Source of the DNA: PGYR01 sp041675005
GTDB lineage: Bacteria; Bacteroidota; Ignavibacteria; Kapaibacteriales; UBA2268
Length of the DNA: 64,000 nucleotides
Reading direction: 5' to 3'
Assembly (NCBI GenBank): GCA_041675005.1
Contig: JBAYUQ010000011.1
Span: 1-64,000 of the forward strand
Part shown: one piece after another, positions 18,042 to 25,635 of the stretch
How positions within the stretch are numbered: position 1 is the first letter of the stretch
How the letters are laid out: each line of letters begins with the position of its first letter
Notes under the pieces: generated by a model
Told to the model about the DNA's origin: nothing
Seen by the model: the letters and a program-made list of their open reading frames with translations, nothing else
The model's database searches: none
Position numbers and translations under genes: made by a program

Positions 18042-18752
18042 TTGGATTTATCTATACTATTTGGATTCTTAGTTGGTGTTGTTTTGGCTCTTCCTCCTGG
18101 ACCTGTTGGTGTTTCAGCTATTGAGATTGGCTTATTCCAAAACAAAAAAGCGGGCTTTCATCTTGCTCTTGGCAACGCCATAATGGACTTTATCTACTGT
18201 TTGGGCGTTATATTCGCTACTTCGGCGGCTATATCTACAATTAGTAGTTTTTCTAAAGATTATCCAGCAGCATACCTAGTATTCCAAATCGGAGCAATTT
18301 CTGCTTTATTCATTATTGGATTCTTAAACTTAAAATCCAAGAAAAGAAAAGTTAAAAAAAGCGATGAAGCCACTAGTGGCTACGCTTCCAAGCTAAGTAA
18401 GAAAGGACCTCTATTCTTAGGTATAGCTATTGCATTAACAAACCTTGCTAACCCTACGTTTTTACCTTCGCTAGCATTCGTTACTGTATGGGTACATGAA
18501 GCTGGTTTGACAACTGGTGGAGCAATTTCCAACTTCTTATTTGCTCTTGGTTTCGGTTTAGGTAATTTGTTTTGGGTCAATTTTATTGCCTCTATAACTA
18601 ATAAATACAAACACAAATTCTCTACTAATATGATATTTAGAATTAAGCAAGCGGCTGGTGTTACATTCATTGGCTTCGGTACATTCCTTGGATTTAGATT
18701 GATATCTCTTTCCAAATGGCCTGAAATGCTTCGCTTCATTTTAGCTTTCTAA
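18042..18752 (+). CDS. LysE/RhtB-superfamily exporter
   Basis: An inner-membrane protein of 236 residues with about six hydrophobic helices and the superfamily motif ALPPGPVGVSAIEIGL in the first helix loop. It probably exports amino acids or similar small molecules by proton exchange; the substrate is unknown. The start is a TTG at 18042, with a weak AGG upstream; it places the first helix right at the N-terminus, as usual. Basic loop KSKKRKVKKSDEATSG lies after helix 3. The lycopene cyclase gene follows 38 bp downstream on the same strand. Confidence 0.8.
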   Translation: MDLSILFGFLVGVVLALPPGPVGVSAIEIGLFQNKKAGFHLALGNAIMDFIYCLGVIFATSAAISTISSFSKDYPAAYLVFQIGAISALFIIGFLNLKSKKRKVKKSDEATSGYASKLSKKGPLFLGIAIALTNLANPTFLPSLAFVTVWVHEAGLTTGGAISNFLFALGFGLGNLFWVNFIASITNKYKHKFSTNMIFRIKQAAGVTFIGFGTFLGFRLISLSKWPEMLRFILAF

Positions 18753-18790
18753 TTTCATAATAATTCTACCTATTATTCGCCTAACAATCT

Positions 18791-19942
18791 ATGAAAATGG
18801 AATATGATATTATAGTTTGCGGTGGTGGGATGTCGGGACTAAGTCTAGCTTATAGGGCATTGCAATCAGGCGTTTGGGCAAACAAATCAATTTTAATAAT
18901 CGATAAAAGCGACAAATCTTCCAATGATAAGACTTGGTGCTTTTGGGAAAATTCTACATCACCCTTTGAAGAAATTATTTTTCGAAAATGGGATGAGATG
19001 CGCTTTATTAGTGTTGATAATAGAAGCTTTCAGCTCGATACTGGTAATTATAGCTATAATATGATACGCAGTATTGATTTCTATAAACATACATTAGAGT
19101 ATCTGAAATCACAACCAAATGTCACCATTGCGAATGAGAATATAGTAAGCTCAAATACCATTAATAATAGTTGCGTAGTAGTAACTGACGTAAGTAAGTA
19201 CCAATCTGAATATGTATTCAATTCCATTTATGAAAAACCAAAACTAGAGGAAAAGCACACCTACCTTCTCCAACATTTCAAAGGAGTTATGATAGAGTCC
19301 AATGAGCTAAGTTTGGATCCAAAAGAGATATACCTGATGGATTTTCGAACGAGTCAAGAAAATGGCAATACCTTCTTCTATGTACTCCCAACTTCAGAGA
19401 CATCGGCTCTTGTCGAATATACACTTTTCTCCGATAAGTTATTAGCAAAGGAAGTATATGACAAGAGAATAGAAGAGTACATCAGGGAAGTGCTAAATAT
19501 CAAGGAATATAAGATAATAGAAAGTGAATTCGGGATTATCCCTATGACTGATTACCCATTTATTAGGTCAAATGGAAATATTATAAACATAGGCACAATG
19601 GGTGGAGATACACGCGGTTCTACGGGCTACACTTTCACAAATACCCAAAAAACAATCAGCAAGATTATAGCTAGTTATCAAGAGAGCGATACTCCACACT
19701 TCAAAGAAGAACACATAACAACAAAGCATAAACTCTATGACAGTACTTTGCTGAAAGTGCTAGCAGATGGTAAATACCAAGGACATCAGCTATTCACTGA
19801 CATGTTCACTTCCGCAAAAGCATCTGATATACTGGCATTTTTAGACGGCGAGAGTTCACTAAAACAGGATTTCAAAGTAATCAAAAGTCTGATCCCTCAA
19901 TATTTCATAAAGCCATTTTTCCGAAGTTGGTTGGATAGTTAG
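18791..19942 (+). CDS. Lycopene cyclase (CrtY/CrtL flavoprotein type)
   Basis: The 383-residue protein matches the flavin-dependent lycopene cyclase family, which closes the ionone rings of carotenoids such as beta-carotene. It has an N-terminal dinucleotide-binding motif YDIIVCGGGMSGLSLAYRAL, then DKTWCFWE, NMIRSIDFY, a middle FFYVLPTSETSALVEYTLFS, and GTMGGDTRGSTGYTF, all in family order. No other carotenoid gene (crtB, crtI, crtE) is in the window, so the pathway must be encoded elsewhere. Start at 18791 has a second in-frame ATG at 18797; either works. Confident for family, less for ring type. Confidence 0.87.
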   Translation: MKMEYDIIVCGGGMSGLSLAYRALQSGVWANKSILIIDKSDKSSNDKTWCFWENSTSPFEEIIFRKWDEMRFISVDNRSFQLDTGNYSYNMIRSIDFYKHTLEYLKSQPNVTIANENIVSSNTINNSCVVVTDVSKYQSEYVFNSIYEKPKLEEKHTYLLQHFKGVMIESNELSLDPKEIYLMDFRTSQENGNTFFYVLPTSETSALVEYTLFSDKLLAKEVYDKRIEEYIREVLNIKEYKIIESEFGIIPMTDYPFIRSNGNIINIGTMGGDTRGSTGYTFTNTQKTISKIIASYQESDTPHFKEEHITTKHKLYDSTLLKVLADGKYQGHQLFTDMFTSAKASDILAFLDGESSLKQDFKVIKSLIPQYFIKPFFRSWLDS

Positions 19943-20120
19943 TTGGATAAACTAGTCAAAACAAATCTAAAGTAAAAGTATCAATGTAGAAAAACCACTA
20001 AATGGAATAGCAAATGTCAAAAATATGATTGTGATTAGTTTGATATTGATCTGCTTATTAAATGTACATTATAAAATCATTTATCAAATTAACAAAATTC
20101 AAACTATTTTAAAAATAATA

Positions 20121-20290
20121 TTCAACCCCTACGGGGCTGATTGGTGTTGTGGGTTGACTATTTACTACAGATATCTAGCCACTACGTGGCTAGTTTAGTA
20201 TAATTCAATATTGCATTAAAGCCACAGAGTGGCTTAATATCTGTAGCATTAGAATTGAAAAAAGAGTCAGGAACCCCAGAGGGGTGATAT
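20121..20290. repeat. Four-hairpin palindromic element, copy A
   Basis: Four short palindromes with 3-base loops: CCCC-TAC-GGGG, TAGCCAC-TAC-GTGGCTA, AAGCCAC-AGA-GTGGCTT and ACCCC-AGA-GGGGT. The middle two are bracketed by inverted copies of CTACAGATAT (20165-20174) and ATATCTGTAG (20237-20246). A second copy with the same order and different stems is at 38837-39002. No transposase or coding potential is present. The rest of the 19943-20379 gap shows nothing except the terminator. Confidence 0.8.
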
Positions 20291-20320
20291 AACAGAATAG
20301 AATAAAAGGTCAATTCCGAT

Positions 20321-20352
20321 AAAAAAAAGAGAACCTTTTTCAAGATTCTCTT
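20321..20352 (-). terminator. Terminator of the hutU-SDR transcript
   Basis: On the minus strand a 9-bp stem (AAGAGAATC with GGTTCTCTT, one U-G pair) is followed by eight T residues, 28 bp after the SDR stop codon. Confidence 0.85.
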
Positions 20353-20379
20353 AAATTATCATTATTCTATTTTATGTAA

Positions 20380-20988
20380 CTACTTCGGTTCGTAGCCATC
20401 TACGTAGAAAACATCGGCACTTTTACCGCTTTCCAATGCTTTGGAATATGACTTAGCTACTACGCTTGAGTTTGGCCATGGGTCTGTTGGCATTCCCATT
20501 TTTTCGGCTGACTCTGATAGTAGCGGCGGATGAGCTACCATTACTCTTCTACCATCTTCCATTTCCAAAGTTGCTCCTAAGGCAAAGCCTTCCAGCCCTT
20601 TGTTCACAGCAGCCAACATTGAAGTCGATGGCCAAGGTGCATAAGCGAACATACCACCAGTTAAGATTATAGCTCCATTTTCTTTCAGATTTTTCAATCC
20701 ATATTTAGCTACTCTTAACTGACCTGCGAACTTGCTATTCAAGCTCGATTGTATTTTCTCTTCGTCCAGTTCACTCACTGGAGCGAATGCAGCACTTCCA
20801 GCTGCACAAATAATTGCATCTACCATTTCTGTACTTTCGAAGAAATTGTGAACTGATTCGGGGTTATCTATATCAATACTTACAAGTGAATTTCTGTGAC
20901 CAGATATTACTTCGTAACCTTTACTTTCTAGTTCTTCTACTATTCCTTTTCCTATTGTGCCTGTAGCACCTATTACTATTGCTTTCAT
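20380..20988 (-). CDS. Short-chain dehydrogenase-like protein (no canonical YxxxK)
   Basis: A 202-residue Rossmann protein with the nucleotide-binding start IGATGTIGKGIVEELESKGYEV and an SDR core (DAIICAAGSAAFAPVSEL, NGAIILTGGMFA). In the helix where SDRs usually carry YxxxK, the sequence is SMLAAVNKGLEGFALGA: the Lys is present but the Tyr is not. This matches a small subgroup of short SDR proteins with an altered active site. It starts 1 bp after hutU ends, so the two are translated from one transcript. A reductase role is plausible but unproven; the link to histidine degradation is unexplained. Confidence 0.75.
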   Translation of the reverse strand: MKAIVIGATGTIGKGIVEELESKGYEVISGHRNSLVSIDIDNPESVHNFFESTEMVDAIICAAGSAAFAPVSELDEEKIQSSLNSKFAGQLRVAKYGLKNLKENGAIILTGGMFAYAPWPSTSMLAAVNKGLEGFALGATLEMEDGRRVMVAHPPLLSESAEKMGMPTDPWPNSSVVAKSYSKALESGKSADVFYVDGYEPK

Positions 20989-20989
20989 G

Positions 20990-22648
20990 TTATTTACCCA
21001 TTGGTATATTTATATCGAATTTTTTTGCGTTGTCTGTGGCTCTGTCGTAGCCGGCGTCTGCGTGTCTTAGTATTCCCATTAGTGGGTCATAAGTCAGAAC
21101 TCTTTCTAATCTGCATTTAGCTTCTTCGGTACCATCAGCGACTACGACCATCCCTGCATGTTGTGATAGCCCCATACCTACTCCACCGCCGTGATGTAAT
21201 GAAACCCACGAAGCACCTCCAATAGCGTTCAGTGCGAAGTTTAGGAACACCCAATCAGAAACTGCATCTGAGCCATCTAGCATTCCCTCTGTTTCTCTGT
21301 AAGGTGATGCAACTGAACCGCAATCCAAGTGATCACGACCAATTACGATAGGAGCTGAGACTTTGCCAGTTCTTACTAGTTCGTTGAATAGTTGGCCTGC
21401 CAACGCTCTTTCTCCATATCCTAACCAACAGATACGAGCAGGCAACGCTTGGTAGCGAATATTAGCCGCAGCATTATCTATCCATCTATGTAGTGGTTCG
21501 TTATCTGGGAAAAGATTCTTGATTGCTTCATCAGTAACAGCAATATCATCAGGATTACCCGACAATGCAACCCAACGAAAAGGTCCTTTACCATCGCAGA
21601 ATAGAGGACGTATATATTCAGGTACGAATCCTTTGAATGCAAAGGCATCTTTGTATCCGCCATTATCCTGAGCTATACCACGTATATTATTTCCGTAATC
21701 AAATACTACAGCACCTTTCTTCTGGAATTCTACCATTGTTTCTACGTGAGTAGCTATTGATTTATATACTTCTGATAGGTATTTCTCAGGGTCAGCTGCT
21801 CTTAGCTTATCAGCTTCTTCTTTGCTATATCCAGCTGGATAGTATCCGTTCAGTGGGTCGTGAGCAGACGTTTGGTCAGTTACAATATCTGGAACAATTC
21901 CTCTTCTCAAAAGTTCAGGTAGAACCTCTGCGGTATTCCCGATTAGCCCAATTGATTTTGCTTCGTTATTATTCTTAGCTTCATTCATTACTCGCAATGC
22001 ATCGTCAAGATTATCAACTTTTACATCACAATACCCATCGTGGATACGCTTGTCTATTCTAGTCTCATCTATCTCGACTGTGATAGAAGCAGCACCAGCG
22101 AACTTAGCAGCAAGTGGTTGAGCACCACCCATACCACCCATACCGCCAGTTAGTAGGAATCTTCCATTCAGTGTACCACCAAAATGTTGCCTAGCACACT
22201 CTGCGAAAGTCTCGTAAGTTCCTTGTACTATGCCTTGAGTACCAATGTAAATCCAGCTACCAGCAGTCATTTGGCCGTACATCATTAATCCTTTCTTATC
22301 CAACTCACGGAAATGTTCCCAATTCGCCCAGTTAGGTACTAAGTTCGAATTGGCTATTATTACTCTAGGAGCAGCAGTATATGTCTTGGCAACGCCAACT
22401 GGTTTACCTGATTGGACTAAGAGCGTTTCGTCTATGTCCATATTCTTTAGCGTGTTTGTAATAGCATCAAAGCTTTCCCAATTTCTAGCGGCCTTCCCCA
22501 GCCCCCCATACACGATTAGCTCTTCTGGCTTTTCAGCATTCTCAGGGTCTAGGTTGTGGTGTATCATACGGTACGCGGCTTCTAGTTGCCAGTTTTTACA
22601 AGTTAATTCCGTACCTCTAGGTACAGTTACTGTTCTTTTTGTAGTCAT
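20990..22648 (-). CDS. hutU: Urocanate hydratase
   Basis: Second enzyme of histidine degradation: hydrates urocanate to imidazolonepropionate, using tightly bound NAD as electrophile, in the cytoplasm. The 552 residues show the family landmarks: TVPRGTELTCKNWQLEAAYR at the start, the GGMGGMGGAQPLAAKFAGA nucleotide-binding loop, DQTSAHDPLNGYYPAGY, and SWVSLHHGGGVGMGLSQHAG near the end. Length is normal. No other hut gene (hutH, hutI, hutG/F) is in the window, and the partner in the operon is an SDR gene. Confidence 0.96.
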   Translation of the reverse strand: MTTKRTVTVPRGTELTCKNWQLEAAYRMIHHNLDPENAEKPEELIVYGGLGKAARNWESFDAITNTLKNMDIDETLLVQSGKPVGVAKTYTAAPRVIIANSNLVPNWANWEHFRELDKKGLMMYGQMTAGSWIYIGTQGIVQGTYETFAECARQHFGGTLNGRFLLTGGMGGMGGAQPLAAKFAGAASITVEIDETRIDKRIHDGYCDVKVDNLDDALRVMNEAKNNNEAKSIGLIGNTAEVLPELLRRGIVPDIVTDQTSAHDPLNGYYPAGYSKEEADKLRAADPEKYLSEVYKSIATHVETMVEFQKKGAVVFDYGNNIRGIAQDNGGYKDAFAFKGFVPEYIRPLFCDGKGPFRWVALSGNPDDIAVTDEAIKNLFPDNEPLHRWIDNAAANIRYQALPARICWLGYGERALAGQLFNELVRTGKVSAPIVIGRDHLDCGSVASPYRETEGMLDGSDAVSDWVFLNFALNAIGGASWVSLHHGGGVGMGLSQHAGMVVVADGTEEAKCRLERVLTYDPLMGILRHADAGYDRATDNAKKFDINIPMGK

Positions 22649-22787
22649 TTATCAATCTCAATTTATTTGTTTTCACGAACTTGACGAATAACAAAAATAA
22701 TAATTTATAATGACATAAGTTTGGCTTCATATTTGTAGGTGTTTAATTGTCATTATTCGATCGAGCGTTTTTATAAACGACGATACT

Positions 22788-22831
22788 ACAGGACACTTTC
22801 AAACCTCCCCCGTTTGTAGTGTCCTGTTTTT
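22788..22831 (+). terminator. Strong hairpin with T-run, no upstream gene
   Basis: A perfect 10-bp stem (ACAGGACACT with AGTGTCCTGT) encloses an inner 5-bp stem (CAAAC with GTTTG) and a CTCCCCC loop, and is followed by TTTTG on the plus strand. The nearest coding sequence upstream on this strand ends at 19942, so it may end a small RNA. Confidence 0.6.
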
Positions 22832-23081
22832 GTGTTTGGATTTTTAAATTCAACAAATTTATATAATGCTAATCTAATAACGGAGCGAAGCAAGTGAAGA
22901 GTCCATTTTTCAGAACAAGATTGTAGGATGGATAAGATAGACACGATAATTTGAACTATTGCTGTCTCTTTTTTCTGAATCATGGATTAAACAGATTTGT
23001 GGATTGCATAGATTATTTATTTTAACACAAAGACCACGAAGGTTTGAAACTTCATATTATACACTGAGGTCACAAAGTTCT

Positions 23082-23154
23082 CGTCACTCAGAGGAAGCGA
23101 AGCGAGCGAAGAGTCCAGGAGAACTGCGGAGCTGTTCAATATTAGTAGCATCTG
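23082..23154 (+). repeat. Dispersed repeat (family 3), copy A
   Basis: Shares GTCAC..., GAAGCGAAG-type words, CCAGGAGAAC, GCGGAGC and GTTCAATATTAG with an inverted copy at 39060-39146. Non-coding. Confidence 0.65.
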
Positions 23155-23197
23155 TTGACAGACCTAACACAACAACTTCACTAGGAGTTGAATAGTA

Positions 23198-23262
23198 ATG
23201 GGACTAAAGTCCAAAGTTTTTTTTTGTTGCCTATTTATCCGTTGGCTGAAGCCAACGGCAAT
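23198..23262 (+). repeat. Palindrome-pair repeat (family 2), copy A
   Basis: Contains the palindrome GGACT-AA-AGTCC and, after a T-run, the hairpin CCGTTGGCT-GA-AGCCAACGG followed by CAAT. An inverted copy with a different but still paired stem is at 38768-38833. It lies just beyond the 3' end of the small membrane-protein gene. Confidence 0.7.
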
Positions 23263-23265
23263 ACT

Positions 23266-23574
23266 TCAATCCGTTCTTCGTTTAAACGAAAATAAGAATA
23301 TTAATTCGATAGTACCAACTAACCAATATATTGGCCATTTGAGCCAAAGATATAGGAGGTTAAAACCATCTACTACTTCATTTCTAGAATGGACTAAATA
23401 CGATTCTAATTCGGTTGATAAATATGGTAGTGCGAATAGAAAGGAAATAACAAATAATGTAATAGTAAGACTTGAGAGTGTAATTTTACGTTTCTTAGAG
23501 ATAATGCTAAGGTCTACAATTATTATTAGTAATAGAATAATTAAATCGAAATATGTAAATAAGTCAGTTATCAT
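23266..23574 (-). CDS. Small membrane protein linked to the UmuD-like pair
   Basis: A 102-residue protein with three predicted helices: FDLIILLLIIIVDLSI, LTITLFVISFLFALPYL and WPIYWLVGTIELIFLFSF. A short basic loop KKRK follows the first helix. A ribosome-binding site (GAGG) lies 9 bases before the ATG, and the gene starts 19 bp after the stop of the UmuD-like gene at 23594-24022, so it is probably the third gene of that operon. No family recognised. A role in the SOS-like operon is inferred only from position. Its 3' end abuts a palindromic repeat. Confidence 0.55.
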   Translation of the reverse strand: MITDLFTYFDLIILLLIIIVDLSIISKKRKITLSSLTITLFVISFLFALPYLSTELESYLVHSRNEVVDGFNLLYLWLKWPIYWLVGTIELIFLFSFKRRTD

Positions 23575-23593
23575 TTAGATACATCCTCATTAC

Positions 23594-24022
23594 CTACACC
23601 TCATGTATAATATGCTTTACTACACCTTGTATTTCGAATTTGCAATATCCAGTTATTTCTATTGGTAAGTATTTTTGGTTGGCAGAAACTAGGTATATCT
23701 TGCCATCTTTGCGGCGGAGTTTCTTTACTGTCATCTCGCCATCGAGTGAAGCGACTACTATTTGACCTTCTTTGGGCTCAGTTTTAGCATCTACTATTAG
23801 TATATCGCCTGTGAATATATTCTCGTCTATCATACTGTCGCCAGTAACTCGAGCCATATACACATCTTTGCTTCCTGTGAGCAATAAGTTGCCTAAGTCG
23901 ATAGATGTCTCTATCGATTGCAACATAACCGAACCACGCTGTATGCTTGCTGGCAATAGCGGTGCTTCGAATGTGAACCCTTGTATAGGGTTACCATATT
24001 TGTCTGCTCTTAGTCTATACAT
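23594..24022 (-). CDS. UmuD/LexA-like S24 peptidase with intact Ser-Lys dyad
   Basis: A 142-residue S24 peptidase. Ser63 sits in VTGDSMIDENI and Lys100 in DGEMTVKKLRR; the 37-residue spacing is exactly that of E. coli UmuD (Ser60-Lys97). The usual Ala/Cys-Gly cleavage site should lie 35 residues before the Ser, but residues 27-28 there are Ile-Gln; the nearest Gly is in QRGS at 30. So it appears active but not self-cleaving at the normal place. There is no HTH domain, and no umuC follows. It is a tandem paralogue of the gene at 24083-24511 (60 bp apart). UmuD-like partners usually control translesion polymerase V or an SOS response. Confidence 0.87.
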   Translation of the reverse strand: MYRLRADKYGNPIQGFTFEAPLLPASIQRGSVMLQSIETSIDLGNLLLTGSKDVYMARVTGDSMIDENIFTGDILIVDAKTEPKEGQIVVASLDGEMTVKKLRRKDGKIYLVSANQKYLPIEITGYCKFEIQGVVKHIIHEV

Positions 24023-24082
24023 ATTCTTTTTCTATTTCGTTGGACTTGCTTTTTATTTAAGTCCAACAATTGCTGTGCCGTT

Positions 24083-24511
24083 TTAGAGAGAATGGATCAC
24101 TTTAGTAACTGTTCCGAGTATCTGAAAATCTATCAATGACTTATTCTCGTCCAAAGGCAAAAACTGTCCTAGATGAGACTCTAAGAATCTACTTCCATCT
24201 ATCTCACGGTAGAATCTAACAGCCAAATCATCATTAACCGAAGCTATGACAAACTTACCATCTGTTGGGTCAATAGACGTATCAATTATAAGAATATCGT
24301 TGTCTGATATTCCAACTGATTTGAGCATATCACCTTTTACTTTCACGAAGAAAGTTGCTGCTGGATGTTCTACTAAAAATTCGTTCAAATCTACTTCTCT
24401 GTCAACATCCCCCTCGACAGGAATAGGAATACCAGCCGCTACGGACATAGTAAAGAACGGAATCTTTCTATCGGATTTTGGTAAAAAACCGATTACTTCG
24501 AATTGTTGCAT
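24083..24511 (-). CDS. UmuD-like S24 paralogue lacking both catalytic residues
   Basis: A 142-residue UmuD homologue over its full length (AAGIPIP, REVDLNEFLVEHPAATFFVKVKGD, GISDNDILIIDTSIDPTDG). At the position of the catalytic Ser it has Met62 (KGDMLKSVGI), and Arg99 replaces the catalytic Lys (DLAVRFYRE); the 37-residue spacing is preserved, so the alignment is firm. A candidate cleavage site Ala26-Gly27 lies 35 residues before position 62, exactly as Cys24-Gly25 to Ser60 in E. coli UmuD. It should therefore be cleavable only in trans. First gene of the operon; a good promoter is at 24554-24585. No frameshift or decay is visible. Confidence 0.85.
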   Translation of the reverse strand: MQQFEVIGFLPKSDRKIPFFTMSVAAGIPIPVEGDVDREVDLNEFLVEHPAATFFVKVKGDMLKSVGISDNDILIIDTSIDPTDGKFVIASVNDDLAVRFYREIDGSRFLESHLGQFLPLDENKSLIDFQILGTVTKVIHSL

Positions 24512-24553
24512 TGTAAAACCTTAGAATTGTGGAAAACTTCCTTTATGCTATCT

Positions 24554-24585
24554 CAAATATATGATAATTATGAATATAATGCAAA
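24554..24585 (-). promoter_or_regulatory. Bacteroidota-type promoter of the UmuD-like operon
   Basis: On the minus strand TTTG and TATATTTG are separated by 20 bases, matching the consensus TTTG / TAnnTTTG. The -7 box ends 43 bases upstream of the start codon at 24511. Confidence 0.6.
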
Positions 24586-24633
24586 TGAAAATGTTAACAA
24601 ACTCAATTATCTTGTAATCGTTTTATAACTTTT

Positions 24634-24653
24634 GAGACGTATTCAATACGTCT
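24634..24653. repeat. Short palindromic repeat (family 5), copy A
   Basis: AGACGTATT-C-AATACGTCT, a 9-bp inverted repeat with a 1-base centre. It recurs as AGATGTATT-G-AATACATCT at 36251-36269, where a C-G pair of the stem has become T-A on both arms. Confidence 0.55.
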
Positions 24654-24662
24654 TTACACTGC

Positions 24663-25451
24663 TTATAAGCACCCCAATCTACCACCATCTACAGGCAGAT
24701 TCACACCATTAATATATGCTGCAGCAGGAGAAGCTAGGAATGCAACGGCATTAGCTACTTCTTCCGGGTCAGCAAATCGAGCTGCTGGGATAGTGGCAAG
24801 CATTTCCGTTTCTACTTCCCCCTCCCCTATTTCACGATTTTCGGCTTTCTTTGCTATTAAGCTCTCTAGCCGTCCAGTCATAGTGAATCCAGGTAATACA
24901 TTATTCACAGTTATACCATACATTGCTATTTCGTTAGCTAATGTCTTTGACCAACTCGCCATAGCACCACGAACAGTATTGGATACACCAAGACCTGAAA
25001 TTGGGACTTTAACTGAAGTTGATATGATATTTACTATTCTACCATAGCGGCTATCTTTCATTCCTTCGAACAATGTTTGAACAAGATAATGACTGCATTT
25101 GAGATGCATATCGAAACCTCGATAGAATGCATCTACATCTGCATTTAATAAGGCACCAGCTGGTGGACCACCAGTGTTATTAACTAGAATCTGAATATTT
25201 CCATTCTTACTTATATACTCTACTGCCGAATCTCTTACTTGTTCGGGATTAGAAAAATCGGCGACTATATAGTCATGCTTTTGCCAATGATGGACGGGAA
25301 GTTCGCTCAGTACCTTTTTCAGTTTATCTTCGGAACGAGCCATTAATACTACGTTTGCACCTAATGTTGCAAGCTCAAATGCTGATGCTTTACCTATTCC
25401 ATCTGTTCCGCCACAAACCAATGCTGTTTTACCTTTAAGTTCTAAGTTCAT
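24663..25451 (-). CDS. SDR family oxidoreductase (BKR-like, altered active site)
   Basis: A 262-residue short-chain dehydrogenase with the NAD(P) motif CGGTDGIGKASAFELA, the NNTGG strand, and the C-terminal IPAARFADPEEVANAVAFLAS ... YINGVNLPVDGG typical of 3-oxoacyl-reductase-like proteins. In the active-site helix the sequence is GLGVSNTVRGAMASWSKTLA: alignment puts Ser and Arg where YxxxK is expected. This is the pattern of a known BKR-like subgroup, so activity may differ from true ketoreductases. Reads alone; a short palindromic repeat sits just downstream of its stop. Confidence 0.85.
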   Translation of the reverse strand: MNLELKGKTALVCGGTDGIGKASAFELATLGANVVLMARSEDKLKKVLSELPVHHWQKHDYIVADFSNPEQVRDSAVEYISKNGNIQILVNNTGGPPAGALLNADVDAFYRGFDMHLKCSHYLVQTLFEGMKDSRYGRIVNIISTSVKVPISGLGVSNTVRGAMASWSKTLANEIAMYGITVNNVLPGFTMTGRLESLIAKKAENREIGEGEVETEMLATIPAARFADPEEVANAVAFLASPAAAYINGVNLPVDGGRLGCL

Positions 25452-25635
25452 TTTTTTCTCAATTTATAATACTAAAAAGTCAATATAAGAATTATAGTTG
25501 TATTTGGTGGACAAAAGGAGAAGAAATTTTAAATTATTGCTAATTATTTCTTATTATGTACATTGTGCATACACCAATTACTGAAAAAAAACTTATGTCT
25601 TATTCGTTCAGTATGATACTAGATAAGAGGGTACT

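Larger units (their letters stand above)
22649..23265. other. Gap with hairpin and dispersed repeats
   Basis: No convincing gene. The stretch holds a strong rightward hairpin (22788-22831), a repeat with AGCGAAGCAAGTGAAGAG near 22880 and GAACAAGATTG near 22913 (both recur at 36281-36395), and longer repeats annotated separately at 23082-23154 and 23198-23262. Short open frames here overlap these repeats and look spurious. Confidence 0.7.

Noticed and set aside
22786..23195. Two short open frames on opposite strands
   Set aside because: They overlap the hairpin and dispersed repeats and have no recognisable protein features.
23198..23578. Open frame of 126 codons on the plus strand
   Set aside because: It runs antisense to the small membrane-protein gene, which has a ribosome-binding site and clear helices.
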